Translations under genes and position numbers: made by a program | DNA from: Myxococcales bacterium | Lineage (GTDB): Bacteria; Myxococcota_A; Polyangia; Polyangiales; Ga0077539 | Direction: 5' to 3' | NCBI GenBank assembly: GCA_016792845.1 | Contig: JAEUKH010000029.1 | Coordinates: 124,001-188,000, forward strand | DNA: 64,000 nucleotides | Notes under the pieces: generated by a model | Told to the model about the DNA's origin: nothing | Databases searched by the model: none | Seen by the model: only the letters and a program-made list of their open reading frames with translations | Shown here: piece after piece, positions 18,066 through 26,793 of the stretch | Layout of the letters: each line of letters begins with the position of its first letter | Position numbering within the stretch: position 1 is the first letter of the stretch

Positions 18066-19529
18066 TCAGCGAAACTCCATCACCCCGTCGTCGACCCGGG
18101 TGTGACGCAGGGTGAAGCGATCGAGGATGTAGTTCTGATACAGCTTCCACGGGGCCTCGGAGCCTTGGTGGGGCACATGATCGAGCGCCCGCTGGACATA
18201 CCCCGATGAGAAATCGATCAGCGGCTCTTCGCGAATGTTAGGGTCGTTCTGCCGCGGGACGCACACGTCATAGCGGTGCGATTTCATGTGGTTGAGCAGC
18301 CGACAGACGTACTCGCTGGTGAGGTCACATTTGAGCGTCCACGAGGCGTTGGTGTAGCCGACGGCGAAGGCCATGTTGGGCACATCGCTGCACATCATGC
18401 CTTTATAGACCATCAGCTTCGAGAGGTCGGCGGGCTTGCCATCGACGCTGGCCCGGGCGCCGCCCAGAAACTGAACGATCAAGCCCGTGGCCGTGACGAT
18501 CACGTCGGCGTCGAGGTGCGCGCCCGAGCTGAGCGCGATGCCGGTCTCGGTGAAGGTCTCGATGGTGTCGGTCACCACCCGGGCGTTGCCGCCCTTGAGG
18601 GCGTCAAAGAGGTCGCCATCGGGCACGAGACAGACGCGCTGATCCCATGGGTTGTAGCGGGGCGTAAAATGCGCCTCGACGCTCGCGGGGTCGCGCACCT
18701 CGCGCTTCACCAGGCTCAGCAAGAACTGCTTCGTCTGCACCGGGAAGCGCCGGCTCATCTTGTAAAACGCCAGGCCCCCGAGCACGTTCTTCCATCGGGT
18801 GATGGCGTAGGCGGTCTCGGGGCCGAGGTGCGCCCGCAGCGTGTTGGCCAGGCGGTCTTCTTCAGGGCGCGACAAAACGTACGTCGGCGACCGTTGAAGC
18901 ATGGTCACCTCGGCGGCCTTCTTCGCCAAGGCCGGAACCAACGTCACCGCCGTGGCGCCGCTGCCGATCACCACGATCTTCTTGCCTGAATAATCAAAGT
19001 CTTCAGGCCACAACTGCGGGTGGATCACCGTGCCCTTGAAGCGCTCACGCCCCGCAAACTCAGGCGTATACCCCTTGTCGTAGCGGTAATACCCGGCGCA
19101 CAAGAACAAGAAGCCGCAGGTGTACCGCTCAAGCGCCCCGGTCGCGGTGTCGCGCACCTCAAGCGCCCAATGCCGCGCCTCGCTCACCCAGTCGACCGAC
19201 TCGACGCGGCGCTGATAGCGAATCTTCTTGTCGAGGCCGTAGGCCTCGGCGGTGTCTCTGACGTAAGCCAGAATGCTCGGCCCGTCGGCGATGGCCTTCG
19301 GGTTCGTCCACGGGCGAAACGAGTACCCGAGGGTGTACATGTCTGAGTCTGAGCGAATGCCCGGGTACTTGAAGAGGCTCCACGTGCCCCCGAGGGTCTC
19401 GCGCGCCTCAAGAATGGCGAAGCTCCGGTCAGGGCAGTCGCGCTGAAGGTGAAACCCCGCGCTAATACCCGAGAGCCCAGCGCCCACAATCAGTACGTCA
19501 AAGTGCTTCGTTGATGCGTCAGTCGACAT
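18066..19529 (-). CDS. Flavin-containing monooxygenase, Baeyer-Villiger (class B) type
   Basis: The 487-residue protein starts at ATG 19529 with GGAG 9 bases upstream. It has the FAD motif GAGLSG (residues 16-21), a GGTWSLFKYPGIRSDSDM segment typical of BVMOs, the fingerprint FKGTVIHPQLWP (F-x-G-x3-H-x3-W-P) and a second NADPH motif VVIGSGATAV. It should insert oxygen next to a ketone or oxidise a soft heteroatom using NADPH and O2. It is transcribed alone. The region just upstream is unusually A+T-rich and probably holds its promoter. The substrate is unknown. Confidence 0.9.
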   Translation of the reverse strand: MSTDASTKHFDVLIVGAGLSGISAGFHLQRDCPDRSFAILEARETLGGTWSLFKYPGIRSDSDMYTLGYSFRPWTNPKAIADGPSILAYVRDTAEAYGLDKKIRYQRRVESVDWVSEARHWALEVRDTATGALERYTCGFLFLCAGYYRYDKGYTPEFAGRERFKGTVIHPQLWPEDFDYSGKKIVVIGSGATAVTLVPALAKKAAEVTMLQRSPTYVLSRPEEDRLANTLRAHLGPETAYAITRWKNVLGGLAFYKMSRRFPVQTKQFLLSLVKREVRDPASVEAHFTPRYNPWDQRVCLVPDGDLFDALKGGNARVVTDTIETFTETGIALSSGAHLDADVIVTATGLIVQFLGGARASVDGKPADLSKLMVYKGMMCSDVPNMAFAVGYTNASWTLKCDLTSEYVCRLLNHMKSHRYDVCVPRQNDPNIREEPLIDFSSGYVQRALDHVPHQGSEAPWKLYQNYILDRFTLRHTRVDDGVMEFR

Positions 19530-19665
19530 GCCAGCGCGCTCCGTTCGCCCGCATCGGCCCTCTTGCCACGCGATGCCCAAGGCGAGCGCGAACACTACAT
19601 CAGCCGATGGTACAATGGCACCCTCAGCGATATTTTGTTTTGATTTCGTCTGAAAGGCTTAAATT

Positions 19666-19689
19666 CAGCACGTTTGCGGGTGCGTGCTG
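19666..19689 (-). terminator. Possible transcription terminator hairpin after the Stig1-repeat gene
   Basis: A 7-bp perfect inverted repeat (CAGCACG / CGTGCTG) with a 10-base loop is followed, on the minus strand, by an AATTTAAG stretch. It starts 26 bases past the stop of the Cys-repeat gene. The T-run is poor, so intrinsic termination is only a possibility. Confidence 0.35.
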
Positions 19690-19714
19690 CGCCTTTGTGG
19701 GCGAGGCGAGGCGT

Positions 19715-22700
19715 TCAGGGGTGAACGTAGACGAAGAAGTACCTGCTGCCGCTGATGTTCTGCCCGAAGCAGTTGGCGACATCGAAGGTGCAGAAGTTGT
19801 TGATGGTGATGCTCGGCGAGCTCTCGCTGCACCCGGCCCCGTTGACCCACCACGAGCGGTTGGTGTTGGGGTTCATGCCTTCGGCGTAGATGTCGTTTTG
19901 ACCGCCGAGCGAGAAGTTCGAGTTGAAGATGAGGTTCTGCTCTGGGTACGACACCAGGGGCGACGAGAAGAGGTTGCGCGACACGTCGATGTAGCGCACC
20001 GAGCTCGTGCTGGCGCCGCACGCGAGGCGCAGCTGGCGGTACCCCGTGCCGATGCAGGGGTTGGCCCAGTTGGTGGCGGGCAGGTCGTCGATGTTCTCGC
20101 GGTCGAGGATGCCCACACACTGGATCCACCCTGACGACGAGTAATCGGGCCCCGCGACGCCGTTGAAGCCGGGCACCGTGCTGGTCGAGCAGACGCCGTT
20201 GGCGCAGCTGCGCCCGCTGCCGCACACCACGCCGCAGGCGCCGCAGTTGTTGGCGTCGCCCGCGAGGTTGGTCTCGCAGCCGTTCGAGACGTTGTTGTCG
20301 CAGTTGCCGAAGCCCGTCGAGCACGCGATGCGGCAGGTGCCGCTGCTGCACGACGCGGTGCCGTTGGTGGCGTTGCAGACCGCGCCGCAGCTGCCGCAAT
20401 TGCTCGGGTCGTTCTGCGCGTCGCGGCAGGTGCCTGAGCACACCAGCTGGCCCGAGGGGCAGGCCGAGACGCAGCTGCCGGCCGAGCACACCAGGCCCGT
20501 GCCGCAGGCGCGCCCGCAGGCCCCGCAGTTGGCGCGGTCGGTGAGCAGGTCGCGGCAGGCGCCGTTGCATTCGGTGAGCCCCGCCGTGCAGGCGCAGGCC
20601 CCGCCCGTGCACGACTGGTCGCTTCGGCAGACGGTGCCGCAGCCGCCGCAGTTGGCGCGGTCGACGGTGATGTCGCGGCAGGTGCCGTTGCAGTTGGTGA
20701 GGCCCGGGGGGCAGCTCACCACACACTGGCCGCCCATGCAGACGCGGCCGGCCGCGCAGACCGTGCCGCACATGCCGCAGTGGGTGCTGTCAGTCTGGAG
20801 GTCGACGCAGCGGCCGCTGCACCCCGTTTGACCGCTCGGACAGGTCAGCGAGCACGACCCGTTGCCGCAGATCTGCCCGCTCGGACACGCGGTGCCGCAC
20901 ACGCCGCAGTTGGCGTTGTCGCCGCGGAGGTTGACCTCGCAGCCGTTGGCCGGGTTGCGGTCGCAGTCGGCGAAGCCCGTGGCGCAGCTGCCCATCACGC
21001 ACGCCCCGTTGGCGCAGGCGGCCGCGGCGTTGGCGAAGGCGCAGCGCAACCCGCACCCGCCGCAGTTGCTCACGTCGTTGCTGGCGATGGCGGTCTCGCA
21101 GCCGTTGCCGGGCGTGCCGTCACAGTTGGCGAAGCCCGGGTTGCACCCGCCGATGATGCACGCCGAGCCCGTGCACGCCTGGACGCTCACGTTCGAGAGC
21201 GAGCAGGTGTTGCCGCAGGCGCCGCAGTTCGACGGGTCGGTGGCCGTGTTGACGCAGGCGTTGCCGCAGGTGCTGAGGCCCGTGCCGCAGGTGCTCGTGC
21301 AGCTCCCGTTCGAGCAAACCTGCCCCGCTTGACAGACGACGTTGCATCCGCCGCAGTTTCGGTTGTCGCTGAGGGTGTTGACCTCGCATCCGTTGGTGGC
21401 GCTTCGGTCGCAGTCGGCGAAGCCCGCCCCGCAGGCGCCCATCACGCACGCGCCGCTCGAACACGTCGCCGCGGCGTTGGCGAAGGCGCAGCGCACCCCG
21501 CATCCGCCGCAGTTGTTCACGTTCGTCGAGCGGATCGCCGTCTCGCAGCCGTTGCTCGCGTCGCTGTCGCAGTCTGCGAAGCCCGTGGCGCAGCTGCCGA
21601 TCACGCAGCGCCCGCCCGCGCACGCGTTGATCGCCGCGTTGGCGAGGTTGCAGCGGTTGGCGCAGGCGCCGCAGTTGTTGAGGTCTGAGAGCACGTTCGC
21701 GCAGGTGCCCGAGCAGTTGGTGGTGCCGGTGCCGCACGAGGTGCTGCACGCGCCGTTGGTGCAGACCTGGCCGCCCATGCACGCGCGGCCGCTCAGCATC
21801 GTCGTGCACGCGCCGCAGTTGGCGTTGTCGGCGGTGATGTTGACCTCGCAGCCGTTGGCGGGGTTGCCGTCGCAGTCGGCGAAGCCCGCGGCGCAGGCGC
21901 CCATCATGCAGGCCCCGCTCGCGCAGGCCGACGCGGCGTTGGCGAAGGCGCAGCGCACCCCGCATCCGCCGCAGTTGTTGACGTCGTTGCCGTTCACCGT
22001 GGTCTCGCAGCCGTTGGCCGCGTTGCGGTCGCAGTCGGCGAAGCCCTGGGCGCAGCCGCCCACCACGCACTGCCCCGCCGCGCAGGCGCTCACGCTCGCG
22101 TTCGCGAGCGCGCAGCGCACGCCGCAGCCGCCGCAGTTGTTCGAGTCGACGCGCACGTTCACACAGTCGCCCGCGCAGTTGCTCGTGCCCGCGGCGCAGT
22201 TGGCGGCGCAGGCGCCGGCCGAGCACACTTGCCCTGCCGCGCAGGCGCGGCTGTTCATGCTGCTCGAACAGGCTCCGCAGTTGGCGCTGTCGGTGTTGAC
22301 GTTGACCTCGCAGCCGTTGGCCGCGTTGCCGTCGCAGTCGGCGAAGCCCGCGCCGCAGGCGCCCATGGTGCAGGCGCCCATCGCGCAGGTGCCCGCGGCG
22401 TTGGCGAAGCTACAGCTGCGGCCGCAGGCGCCGCAGTTGTTGGCGTCGTCGGCGCGCACGTTGACCTCGCAGCCGTTGGCGGGGTTGCCGTCGCAGTCGG
22501 CGAAGCCCGCGTTGCAGGTGCCCACCGCGCAGGCGCCCGCCGCGCAGAGGGCCGTGCCGACGTTGGGGAGGGCGCAGCCCGTGCCGCAGGCGCCGCAATG
22601 GCGCGGGTCGTTCTGCGTGTTCACACAGTCGCCGCTGCAATTCGTCGTGCTGCCGCCGCAGGTGGTGGCGCAGCTGCCGCTCGAACACACCTGCCCCGCC

Positions 22701-23368
22701 GGGCACGCGTTGCCGCACGCGCCGCAGTTGGCCCGGTCGCTCTGGACGTCACGGCACGCCCCGCCGCACTCGACGGTGCCGTTGCCGCAGTTGGCGCGGC
22801 AGACCCCCGCCACGCACGCGAAGCCCGCGTTGCAGGCGTTGCCGCAGGCGCCGCAGTTGCCGGGGTCGATCTGCGCGTTGGCGCAGTACCGCGACGTGCC
22901 GCTCGTCGAGGCGTCAAGCCCCGCGTCGCCGCCGCGGTCACAGGTCACCAAGGGGGGCGCGCACGCGACGTCGCAGCGGCCCATGTTGCACACGAGACCC
23001 GTGCTACAGCTGCGCCCGCATGCGCCGCAGTGGGTCGTGGCCGTGCTCGTGTCGACGCAGCGCCCGTCACAGAGCGTCAGCCCCGCCGGGCACCGCAGCT
23101 CGCAGCGACCCGTCACGCACACCTGCCCCGACGCGCACGCCGTGCCGCAGCCGCCGCAGTGGGTCGGGTCGCTCTGCGGGTCAACACACGCGTTGCCGCA
23201 CAAGGTCTGGGTGCCAGGGCAACGCACCGTCGCGTCGCTCGCACCGCCGCCATCGCCGCCCACCACGGTCGAGCCTGTACAGCTCACCAGAACGCTTGCG
23301 ACAAACAGCGTCGCGAGCGACCAGCTCCGTGGTGCGACGGCCCTTTGAAATAGGCTCATCCACCGCAT
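19715..23368 (-). CDS. Giant Stig1-like cysteine-repeat lipoprotein
   Basis: The 1217-residue protein starts at an ATG with AGGAGG 6 bases upstream. A lipoprotein signal ends at LVSC (Cys about 30), followed by a short Gly/Asp linker. Residues about 48-1010 consist of 21 units, each centred on an NCGACG- or HCGGCG-like core. Two alternating styles occur: CVD...D..HCG.CG..C..G.VC, and GFADCDGN.ANGCEVN...NCG.CG.RC.FANA. Spacings between Cys are regular. A distinct C-terminal domain (about 1030-1217) lacks the repeat and is rich in Asn, Ser and aromatic residues, which suggests a ligand-binding or lectin-like fold. It is probably a rigid disulfide-bonded stalk that displays this domain on the surface. 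Confidence 0.85.
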   Translation of the reverse strand: MRWMSLFQRAVAPRSWSLATLFVASVLVSCTGSTVVGGDGGGASDATVRCPGTQTLCGNACVDPQSDPTHCGGCGTACASGQVCVTGRCELRCPAGLTLCDGRCVDTSTATTHCGACGRSCSTGLVCNMGRCDVACAPPLVTCDRGGDAGLDASTSGTSRYCANAQIDPGNCGACGNACNAGFACVAGVCRANCGNGTVECGGACRDVQSDRANCGACGNACPAGQVCSSGSCATTCGGSTTNCSGDCVNTQNDPRHCGACGTGCALPNVGTALCAAGACAVGTCNAGFADCDGNPANGCEVNVRADDANNCGACGRSCSFANAAGTCAMGACTMGACGAGFADCDGNAANGCEVNVNTDSANCGACSSSMNSRACAAGQVCSAGACAANCAAGTSNCAGDCVNVRVDSNNCGGCGVRCALANASVSACAAGQCVVGGCAQGFADCDRNAANGCETTVNGNDVNNCGGCGVRCAFANAASACASGACMMGACAAGFADCDGNPANGCEVNITADNANCGACTTMLSGRACMGGQVCTNGACSTSCGTGTTNCSGTCANVLSDLNNCGACANRCNLANAAINACAGGRCVIGSCATGFADCDSDASNGCETAIRSTNVNNCGGCGVRCAFANAAATCSSGACVMGACGAGFADCDRSATNGCEVNTLSDNRNCGGCNVVCQAGQVCSNGSCTSTCGTGLSTCGNACVNTATDPSNCGACGNTCSLSNVSVQACTGSACIIGGCNPGFANCDGTPGNGCETAIASNDVSNCGGCGLRCAFANAAAACANGACVMGSCATGFADCDRNPANGCEVNLRGDNANCGVCGTACPSGQICGNGSCSLTCPSGQTGCSGRCVDLQTDSTHCGMCGTVCAAGRVCMGGQCVVSCPPGLTNCNGTCRDITVDRANCGGCGTVCRSDQSCTGGACACTAGLTECNGACRDLLTDRANCGACGRACGTGLVCSAGSCVSACPSGQLVCSGTCRDAQNDPSNCGSCGAVCNATNGTASCSSGTCRIACSTGFGNCDNNVSNGCETNLAGDANNCGACGVVCGSGRSCANGVCSTSTVPGFNGVAGPDYSSSGWIQCVGILDRENIDDLPATNWANPCIGTGYRQLRLACGASTSSVRYIDVSRNLFSSPLVSYPEQNLIFNSNFSLGGQNDIYAEGMNPNTNRSWWVNGAGCSESSPSITINNFCTFDVANCFGQNISGSRYFFVYVHP
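20180..23235 (-). repeat. 21 diverged tandem Cys-rich units (Stig1-like), protein-coding
   Basis: The stretch encodes 21 tandem units of roughly 35-55 residues, each with an [N/H]CGxC core. Neighbouring units are similar but not identical at DNA level. The array is compositionally biased (Gly, Cys, Asn, Ala), which also makes long open frames on the opposite strand. Confidence 0.8.
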
Positions 23369-23524
23369 CGGGTGCCTCCTGTGCGAGGGGTACCCCGCCC
23401 GTCTGAGTCGGGCCTCGCAGCGACACCACTCTCACCGATGTCAGCCGCCATTCTCAATCGGCAACTCGTGAATCGAAGGGCCACCCGTGCGGGGGCGTCT
23501 CCGCACACGCTCCGCGCGACGGGC

Positions 23525-24022
23525 TCAGCGCGTCGGCAGCGGGAGGCTCCCTGCGTGACAGACCGCGACCCCGAGCGCGTCGGCGGCGTCTTCGGGGGGC
23601 AGCGCGTCGAGCCCGAGGATCGAGCGAATCATCGCCGCCACCTGGGCCTTGTCTGCGCGGCCCGTGCCCACCACCGCGCGCTTCACCACCGTGGGCGGAT
23701 ACTCGAACACCGTCTTGCCCGCCCGGGCCGTGAGAAACATCGCTACGCCGCGGGCGTGGCCGATCACCAGCGCGGCGTGCGGGTCGAGGTGCACAAAGGC
23801 CTGCTCGATGGCCACCACCGTCGGGTCGACGTCGGCGATCACCCGCTCAAGGCCGTCTCCCAAGATACGCAGCCGCTCGGGGAGCTCGGCCCGCGCAGGG
23901 GCCCGCAAGACGCCGTGCGCGACGTGGTGGTACTTCGATCCGCGGCGAAAGACGACGCCCCAGCCCAGGCGGTGCGTCCCTGGGTCGATGCCGAGCACGA
24001 TCGGTGGAGGAGTGGCAGCCAT
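23525..24022 (-). CDS. ruvC: Holliday junction resolvase RuvC
   Basis: The 165-residue protein is the normal length for RuvC. Catalytic acidic residues are visible in GIDPGTHRLGWGV (Asp 13), AIEQAFV (Glu 73) and DAADALGVAVCH (Asp 145/148, followed by the conserved His). The dimeric nuclease cuts four-way junctions symmetrically during recombinational repair, working with RuvAB. No ruvA or ruvB is next to it. ATG 24022 was chosen over an upstream in-frame start because the conserved region begins a few residues later. Confidence 0.95.
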   Translation of the reverse strand: MAATPPPIVLGIDPGTHRLGWGVVFRRGSKYHHVAHGVLRAPARAELPERLRILGDGLERVIADVDPTVVAIEQAFVHLDPHAALVIGHARGVAMFLTARAGKTVFEYPPTVVKRAVVGTGRADKAQVAAMIRSILGLDALPPEDAADALGVAVCHAGSLPLPTR

Positions 24023-24108
24023 CAGCGTCGCCCTCGCGTCTAGCGCGCGATGCCAGCCTCTCGCAACGCCCGCCCCGCCTTCGCGCGAACGGTGGCGCCC
24101 TTCGGTGC

Positions 24109-24131
24109 TTTGATTGTGATGTAAAATCAAA
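24109..24131. promoter_or_regulatory. A+T-rich inverted repeat between ruvC and the Trp-repeat gene
   Basis: A perfect 7-bp inverted repeat, TTTGATT and AATCAAA, spaced by 9 bases, lies in a 237-base divergent intergenic region. The spot is A+T-rich against a G+C-rich background and overlaps TAAAAT, a fair -10 sequence for the rightward gene. It could be an operator, but no factor is known. Confidence 0.35.
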
Positions 24132-24259
24132 ACGTTGCGACCATCTTGGCGCCTCTCTCGGGGGGGCCGACGGCGCGAGGGGCTTCGATTCGTGGCAGGC
24201 GTGTGCTACGTCGGCGTGAACGGGGCCGCGGGCGGCGCGCTCCCACACGAGGTGCGAAG

Positions 24260-24742
24260 ATGATCCGACTGACGGGCAATGGCGTGCGTGCGTTTGGGCT
24301 CTCGATGGCGCTGCTCGGGGGTGTCGGCGCGGCGACCTTCGGCGGCGCCGCCAGCGCGTACGCGCAGAGCCCTGCGCAGAACGTGGTGGCCAACGCGATG
24401 GTGCGCTTCGAGGCGGCGATCACCTGGGCGTCGGTGTCTCCGACCTGGCGCGCGCGCCGCCAGAGTTGGGTCGCGGGGGTGCTCGACAGCCGTACGCCGT
24501 CGACCCTGGCGATGCAACTCGCCGTGCTCGAAGGCGCGATGGGGTGGTCGTCGGTGCAGCCCTCGTGGCGTCGTCAGCGCCCGTCTTGGCTCGCGCGGCT
24601 CCGTCGGGTGTCGCGCTCAGACCAGCTCGCGCCCTTGCTCCTTGAGCTTGAGACCGCCACGCGTTGGGAGGCCGTCACCCCTGCATGGCGCGGCGCCCGG
24701 GGCCCGTGGGTGGCCCAGGTGTCGTCGGTGCGAGGGTACTGA
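24260..24742 (+). CDS. Exported protein made of three exact 40-residue Trp repeats
   Basis: The 160-residue protein has GAGG 8 bases before its ATG and a clear signal peptide (to about residue 36, SAYAQ). The mature part contains three tandem units of exactly 40 residues: W-x-x-V-x-P-x-W-R-x-x-R-x-x-W-[VL]-A starts at Trp 56, 96 and 136. Each is preceded by a helix such as LAMQLAVLEGAM. Trp residues recur at 56/63/70, 96/103/110 and 136/143/150. The regular Trp spacing suggests a small helical solenoid with an exposed aromatic face. No known family is recognised. Confidence 0.72.
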   Translation: MIRLTGNGVRAFGLSMALLGGVGAATFGGAASAYAQSPAQNVVANAMVRFEAAITWASVSPTWRARRQSWVAGVLDSRTPSTLAMQLAVLEGAMGWSSVQPSWRRQRPSWLARLRRVSRSDQLAPLLLELETATRWEAVTPAWRGARGPWVAQVSSVRGY

Positions 24743-24755
24743 GCGCTTCGCGGTC

Positions 24756-25169
24756 TCAGGGCTCGGGGGGCAACGGGGGCACGTCGACGCCGCCCGAGGT
24801 GCCCGGAGGGCAGGGGGCCCGCAACACCACGGCGTTGCACCGGGCGACCCGGTGGGCTTCGAAATGCGCGCGCACCCTCGCCCTCGCGCGCCCCAGCGCC
24901 ACCGCCCGGGTTGTGACCGTCACCCCCGGCGGGGCGTCGAAGCGGTAGCGCGCCTCGAAGGTCGCGTTGGCCGCGTCGGCGGCGGCAAGGGCGGGGCTCC
25001 CGTCGGCCGAGACCTCGCCCACCGACACCAAAGTACAGGGGCCTGAATAGCTCTGGTTTTCGCAGCCCCCAGGGGCCGGAGCGGGAGGCCCCGAGGCCGC
25101 CGCGGCCGGAGGCTGGGTGCGCTGACACCCCACCAGAAGCACCCACAAGGCAATACACACAGTACGCAT
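24756..25169 (-). CDS. Small predicted lipoprotein
   Basis: The 137-residue protein has a textbook short lipoprotein signal (MRTVCIALWVLLVGC, Cys 15) followed by a Pro/Ala linker and a small domain with Cys residues near 36, 45, 111 and 120 that may form two disulfides. The stop lies 13 bases from the convergent Trp-repeat gene. Function is unknown. An in-frame extension to about 26147 would run antisense through the neighbouring SDR gene and has no support. Confidence 0.68.
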   Translation of the reverse strand: MRTVCIALWVLLVGCQRTQPPAAAASGPPAPAPGGCENQSYSGPCTLVSVGEVSADGSPALAAADAANATFEARYRFDAPPGVTVTTRAVALGRARARVRAHFEAHRVARCNAVVLRAPCPPGTSGGVDVPPLPPEP

Positions 25170-25262
25170 GGCGTGGGCCCGAGCGTACCGAACATCGCGG
25201 CCCTTTGGGGCGCGCGCGCGGAGATGCGACCGGAGCGCCCGCCGACAGGGTATACACCGCCC

Positions 25263-25922
25263 ATGACAAGCACCCTGTGGATGGCCGGAGCGAGCGGGCT
25301 GGTAGGCCAGTCGGTGATGGCGAGCCTCTTGGCCGAAGGGGCGCCGTGGCGGGTCGAGAGCTTCGGGCGTCGCGCGCTCGGGCAGACCCACCCGCGCCTG
25401 CGCGAACACACCGTCGATTTTGCTCGCTTCGACTCCGGCGACGCCGCCGAGCCCGCGGTGGCCCTCTGCACCCTCGGCACCACCCTCGCGCGGGCCGGGA
25501 GCCGCGAAGCCTTTCGGGCCGTCGATTTCAGCGCCGTGCTCGAGTTCGCCACCGCGGCCTACGCCCACGGGGCCTCGCGCTTCGTGCTGTGCAGCGCCCA
25601 CGGCGCCGACCCGAGCAGCGCGCTGTTCTACAACCGCGTGAAGGGCGAGGTCGAGCGGGCGGTCGAAGACATCGGCTTCGAGGCCGTGGCCGTGGTGCGG
25701 CCGTCGTTGCTCCTCGGTGACCGCAGCGAGACGCGCGGGGTCGAGCGGCTGGCCATCGTGGTGAGCCGCGCCCTCAAGTCTGCCCTCGGGTGGCTGCCGA
25801 GCCGCCCCATCGAGGCCGCCACCGTGGCCCGGGCCATGGTCAAGCTGGCCGCCGAAGCGCAGCCCGGGGTGCGCGTCTGGTCGAACGACGAATTGCACAC
25901 CCTCGGGGCCGCGCCGCTGTGA
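25263..25922 (+). CDS. NAD(P)-binding atypical short-chain dehydrogenase (HTATIP2/TIP30-like)
   Basis: The 219-residue protein begins directly with a nucleotide-binding motif, MAGASGLVGQSV, and carries FYNRVKGEVE, matching the Y-x3-K of atypical SDRs of the NmrA/HTATIP2 type. VVRPSLLLGD follows, as in this subgroup. It may reduce a small molecule or act as a redox sensor. The start was placed at the ATG 7 residues before the dinucleotide motif. It is monocistronic. Confidence 0.82.
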   Translation: MTSTLWMAGASGLVGQSVMASLLAEGAPWRVESFGRRALGQTHPRLREHTVDFARFDSGDAAEPAVALCTLGTTLARAGSREAFRAVDFSAVLEFATAAYAHGASRFVLCSAHGADPSSALFYNRVKGEVERAVEDIGFEAVAVVRPSLLLGDRSETRGVERLAIVVSRALKSALGWLPSRPIEAATVARAMVKLAAEAQPGVRVWSNDELHTLGAAPL

Positions 25923-26016
25923 AGCCCGGGCACGCCCGTGGCACAACCTGGCACGTTGTAAGAGCTTGAAATAACAGAATAAAGTGTTGGCACAAGGCTT
26001 GTAAGCTCGGGTGAGC

Positions 26017-26793
26017 ATGATGCAACGACGCGCGTTCCTTGGGGTGCTTGGGGTGTTCTTGGCGCACTGTGGTGCTGGCACGGCCACCTCTGAGCCGCCG
26101 GTGGGCATGGTGGTGACGGCGAGCTTCCTCTCGGCGACGCTGGCCAACGATTGCCCGAACCGCGGCGAGGCCGGGGCTGCGCGCGACTGCGCTGACGAGG
26201 CTCCGAGGCCCGACGCTGGGTCGGCCGATCGGGCGCCGCCGCAAGACGCTGCGCAGTCCTCTGATGCGTCGAATTTTGCGCCTCCGCCTTCGGATGGGGG
26301 GGCGGGCGTGCCGGTTCAGCCGCGCGATGCGGGCGGGGCCGAGCCGCCCGAAGACGGCGGTGGGGCGCCTCCGCCGGCCGATGCGGGCACGGGGCTCGTG
26401 GGCAACTGCGGCACGGGGTACTGCCAGCAGAGCGCGATGCGGCTCCAGTTTGTGGCGGGCGAGGGGCTCAGCCCGGCCACCGTCGAGGTGGTGTCGGTGC
26501 GGCTCCTCGACGCCGCGACGGGGGCCTTGCTCGACAACCTCACGGCCCGCGAGCCGAGCGCCTGGTCAGACGCGTCGAGCAGCTACCAAAGCTGGGATCG
26601 CGCCGTGGCCCCCCGCAGCACCGTGCGCGCCCAATGGAAGCTCTCGGCTCCCAACTGGTCGGCCCTCTCGGCCATCGACGTGCGCTACGGCTACGCGCGC
26701 CGGGTGCGGCTTGAGATCACCGTTCGCATCGACGGCGCGGTGCAGACCGTGCGCTCGGGTGAGCTCTTCCGCGAGCCCGAGGTCGTGACCTGA
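26017..26793 (+). CDS. Predicted lipoprotein with DAG-type linker, paired with di-heme cytochrome
   Basis: The 258-residue protein has a leader with twin Arg (QRRAFLGVLGVFLAHC) that ends in a lipobox-like AHC. Tat or Sec export is possible. Residues 50-125 are an Asp/Ala/Pro/Gly linker. The C-terminal domain (about 130-258) begins with a Cys pair (NCGTGYC) and is mostly beta. The stop codon overlaps the ATG of the di-heme cytochrome by one base (TGATG), so they are translated together. It is probably a surface partner of that cytochrome. A GTG two codons upstream is an alternative start. Confidence 0.72.
   Translation: MMQRRAFLGVLGVFLAHCGAGTATSEPPVGMVVTASFLSATLANDCPNRGEAGAARDCADEAPRPDAGSADRAPPQDAAQSSDASNFAPPPSDGGAGVPVQPRDAGGAEPPEDGGGAPPPADAGTGLVGNCGTGYCQQSAMRLQFVAGEGLSPATVEVVSVRLLDAATGALLDNLTAREPSAWSDASSSYQSWDRAVAPRSTVRAQWKLSAPNWSALSAIDVRYGYARRVRLEITVRIDGAVQTVRSGELFREPEVVT

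Noticed and set aside
17873-18115. Small gene between the OMPLA-like and BVMO genes
   Set aside because: It has no ribosome binding site, is Arg-rich in composition and overlaps the end of the convergent monooxygenase gene.
20180-23235. CRISPR array
   Set aside because: The units are protein-coding, variable in sequence and of the wrong length, and have no unique spacers.
21342-23348. Long rightward open frame (about 668 codons) opposite the Stig1-repeat gene
   Set aside because: It is an antisense artefact of the biased repeat composition. The encoded sequence is low-complexity Ala/Pro/Gln, without any start signal.
25988-26004. Sigma-54 promoter before the lipoprotein gene
   Set aside because: TGGCAC-N5-TTGTA lacks the invariant GC of the -12 element and lies too near the start codon. 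It is mentioned only as a weak finding.
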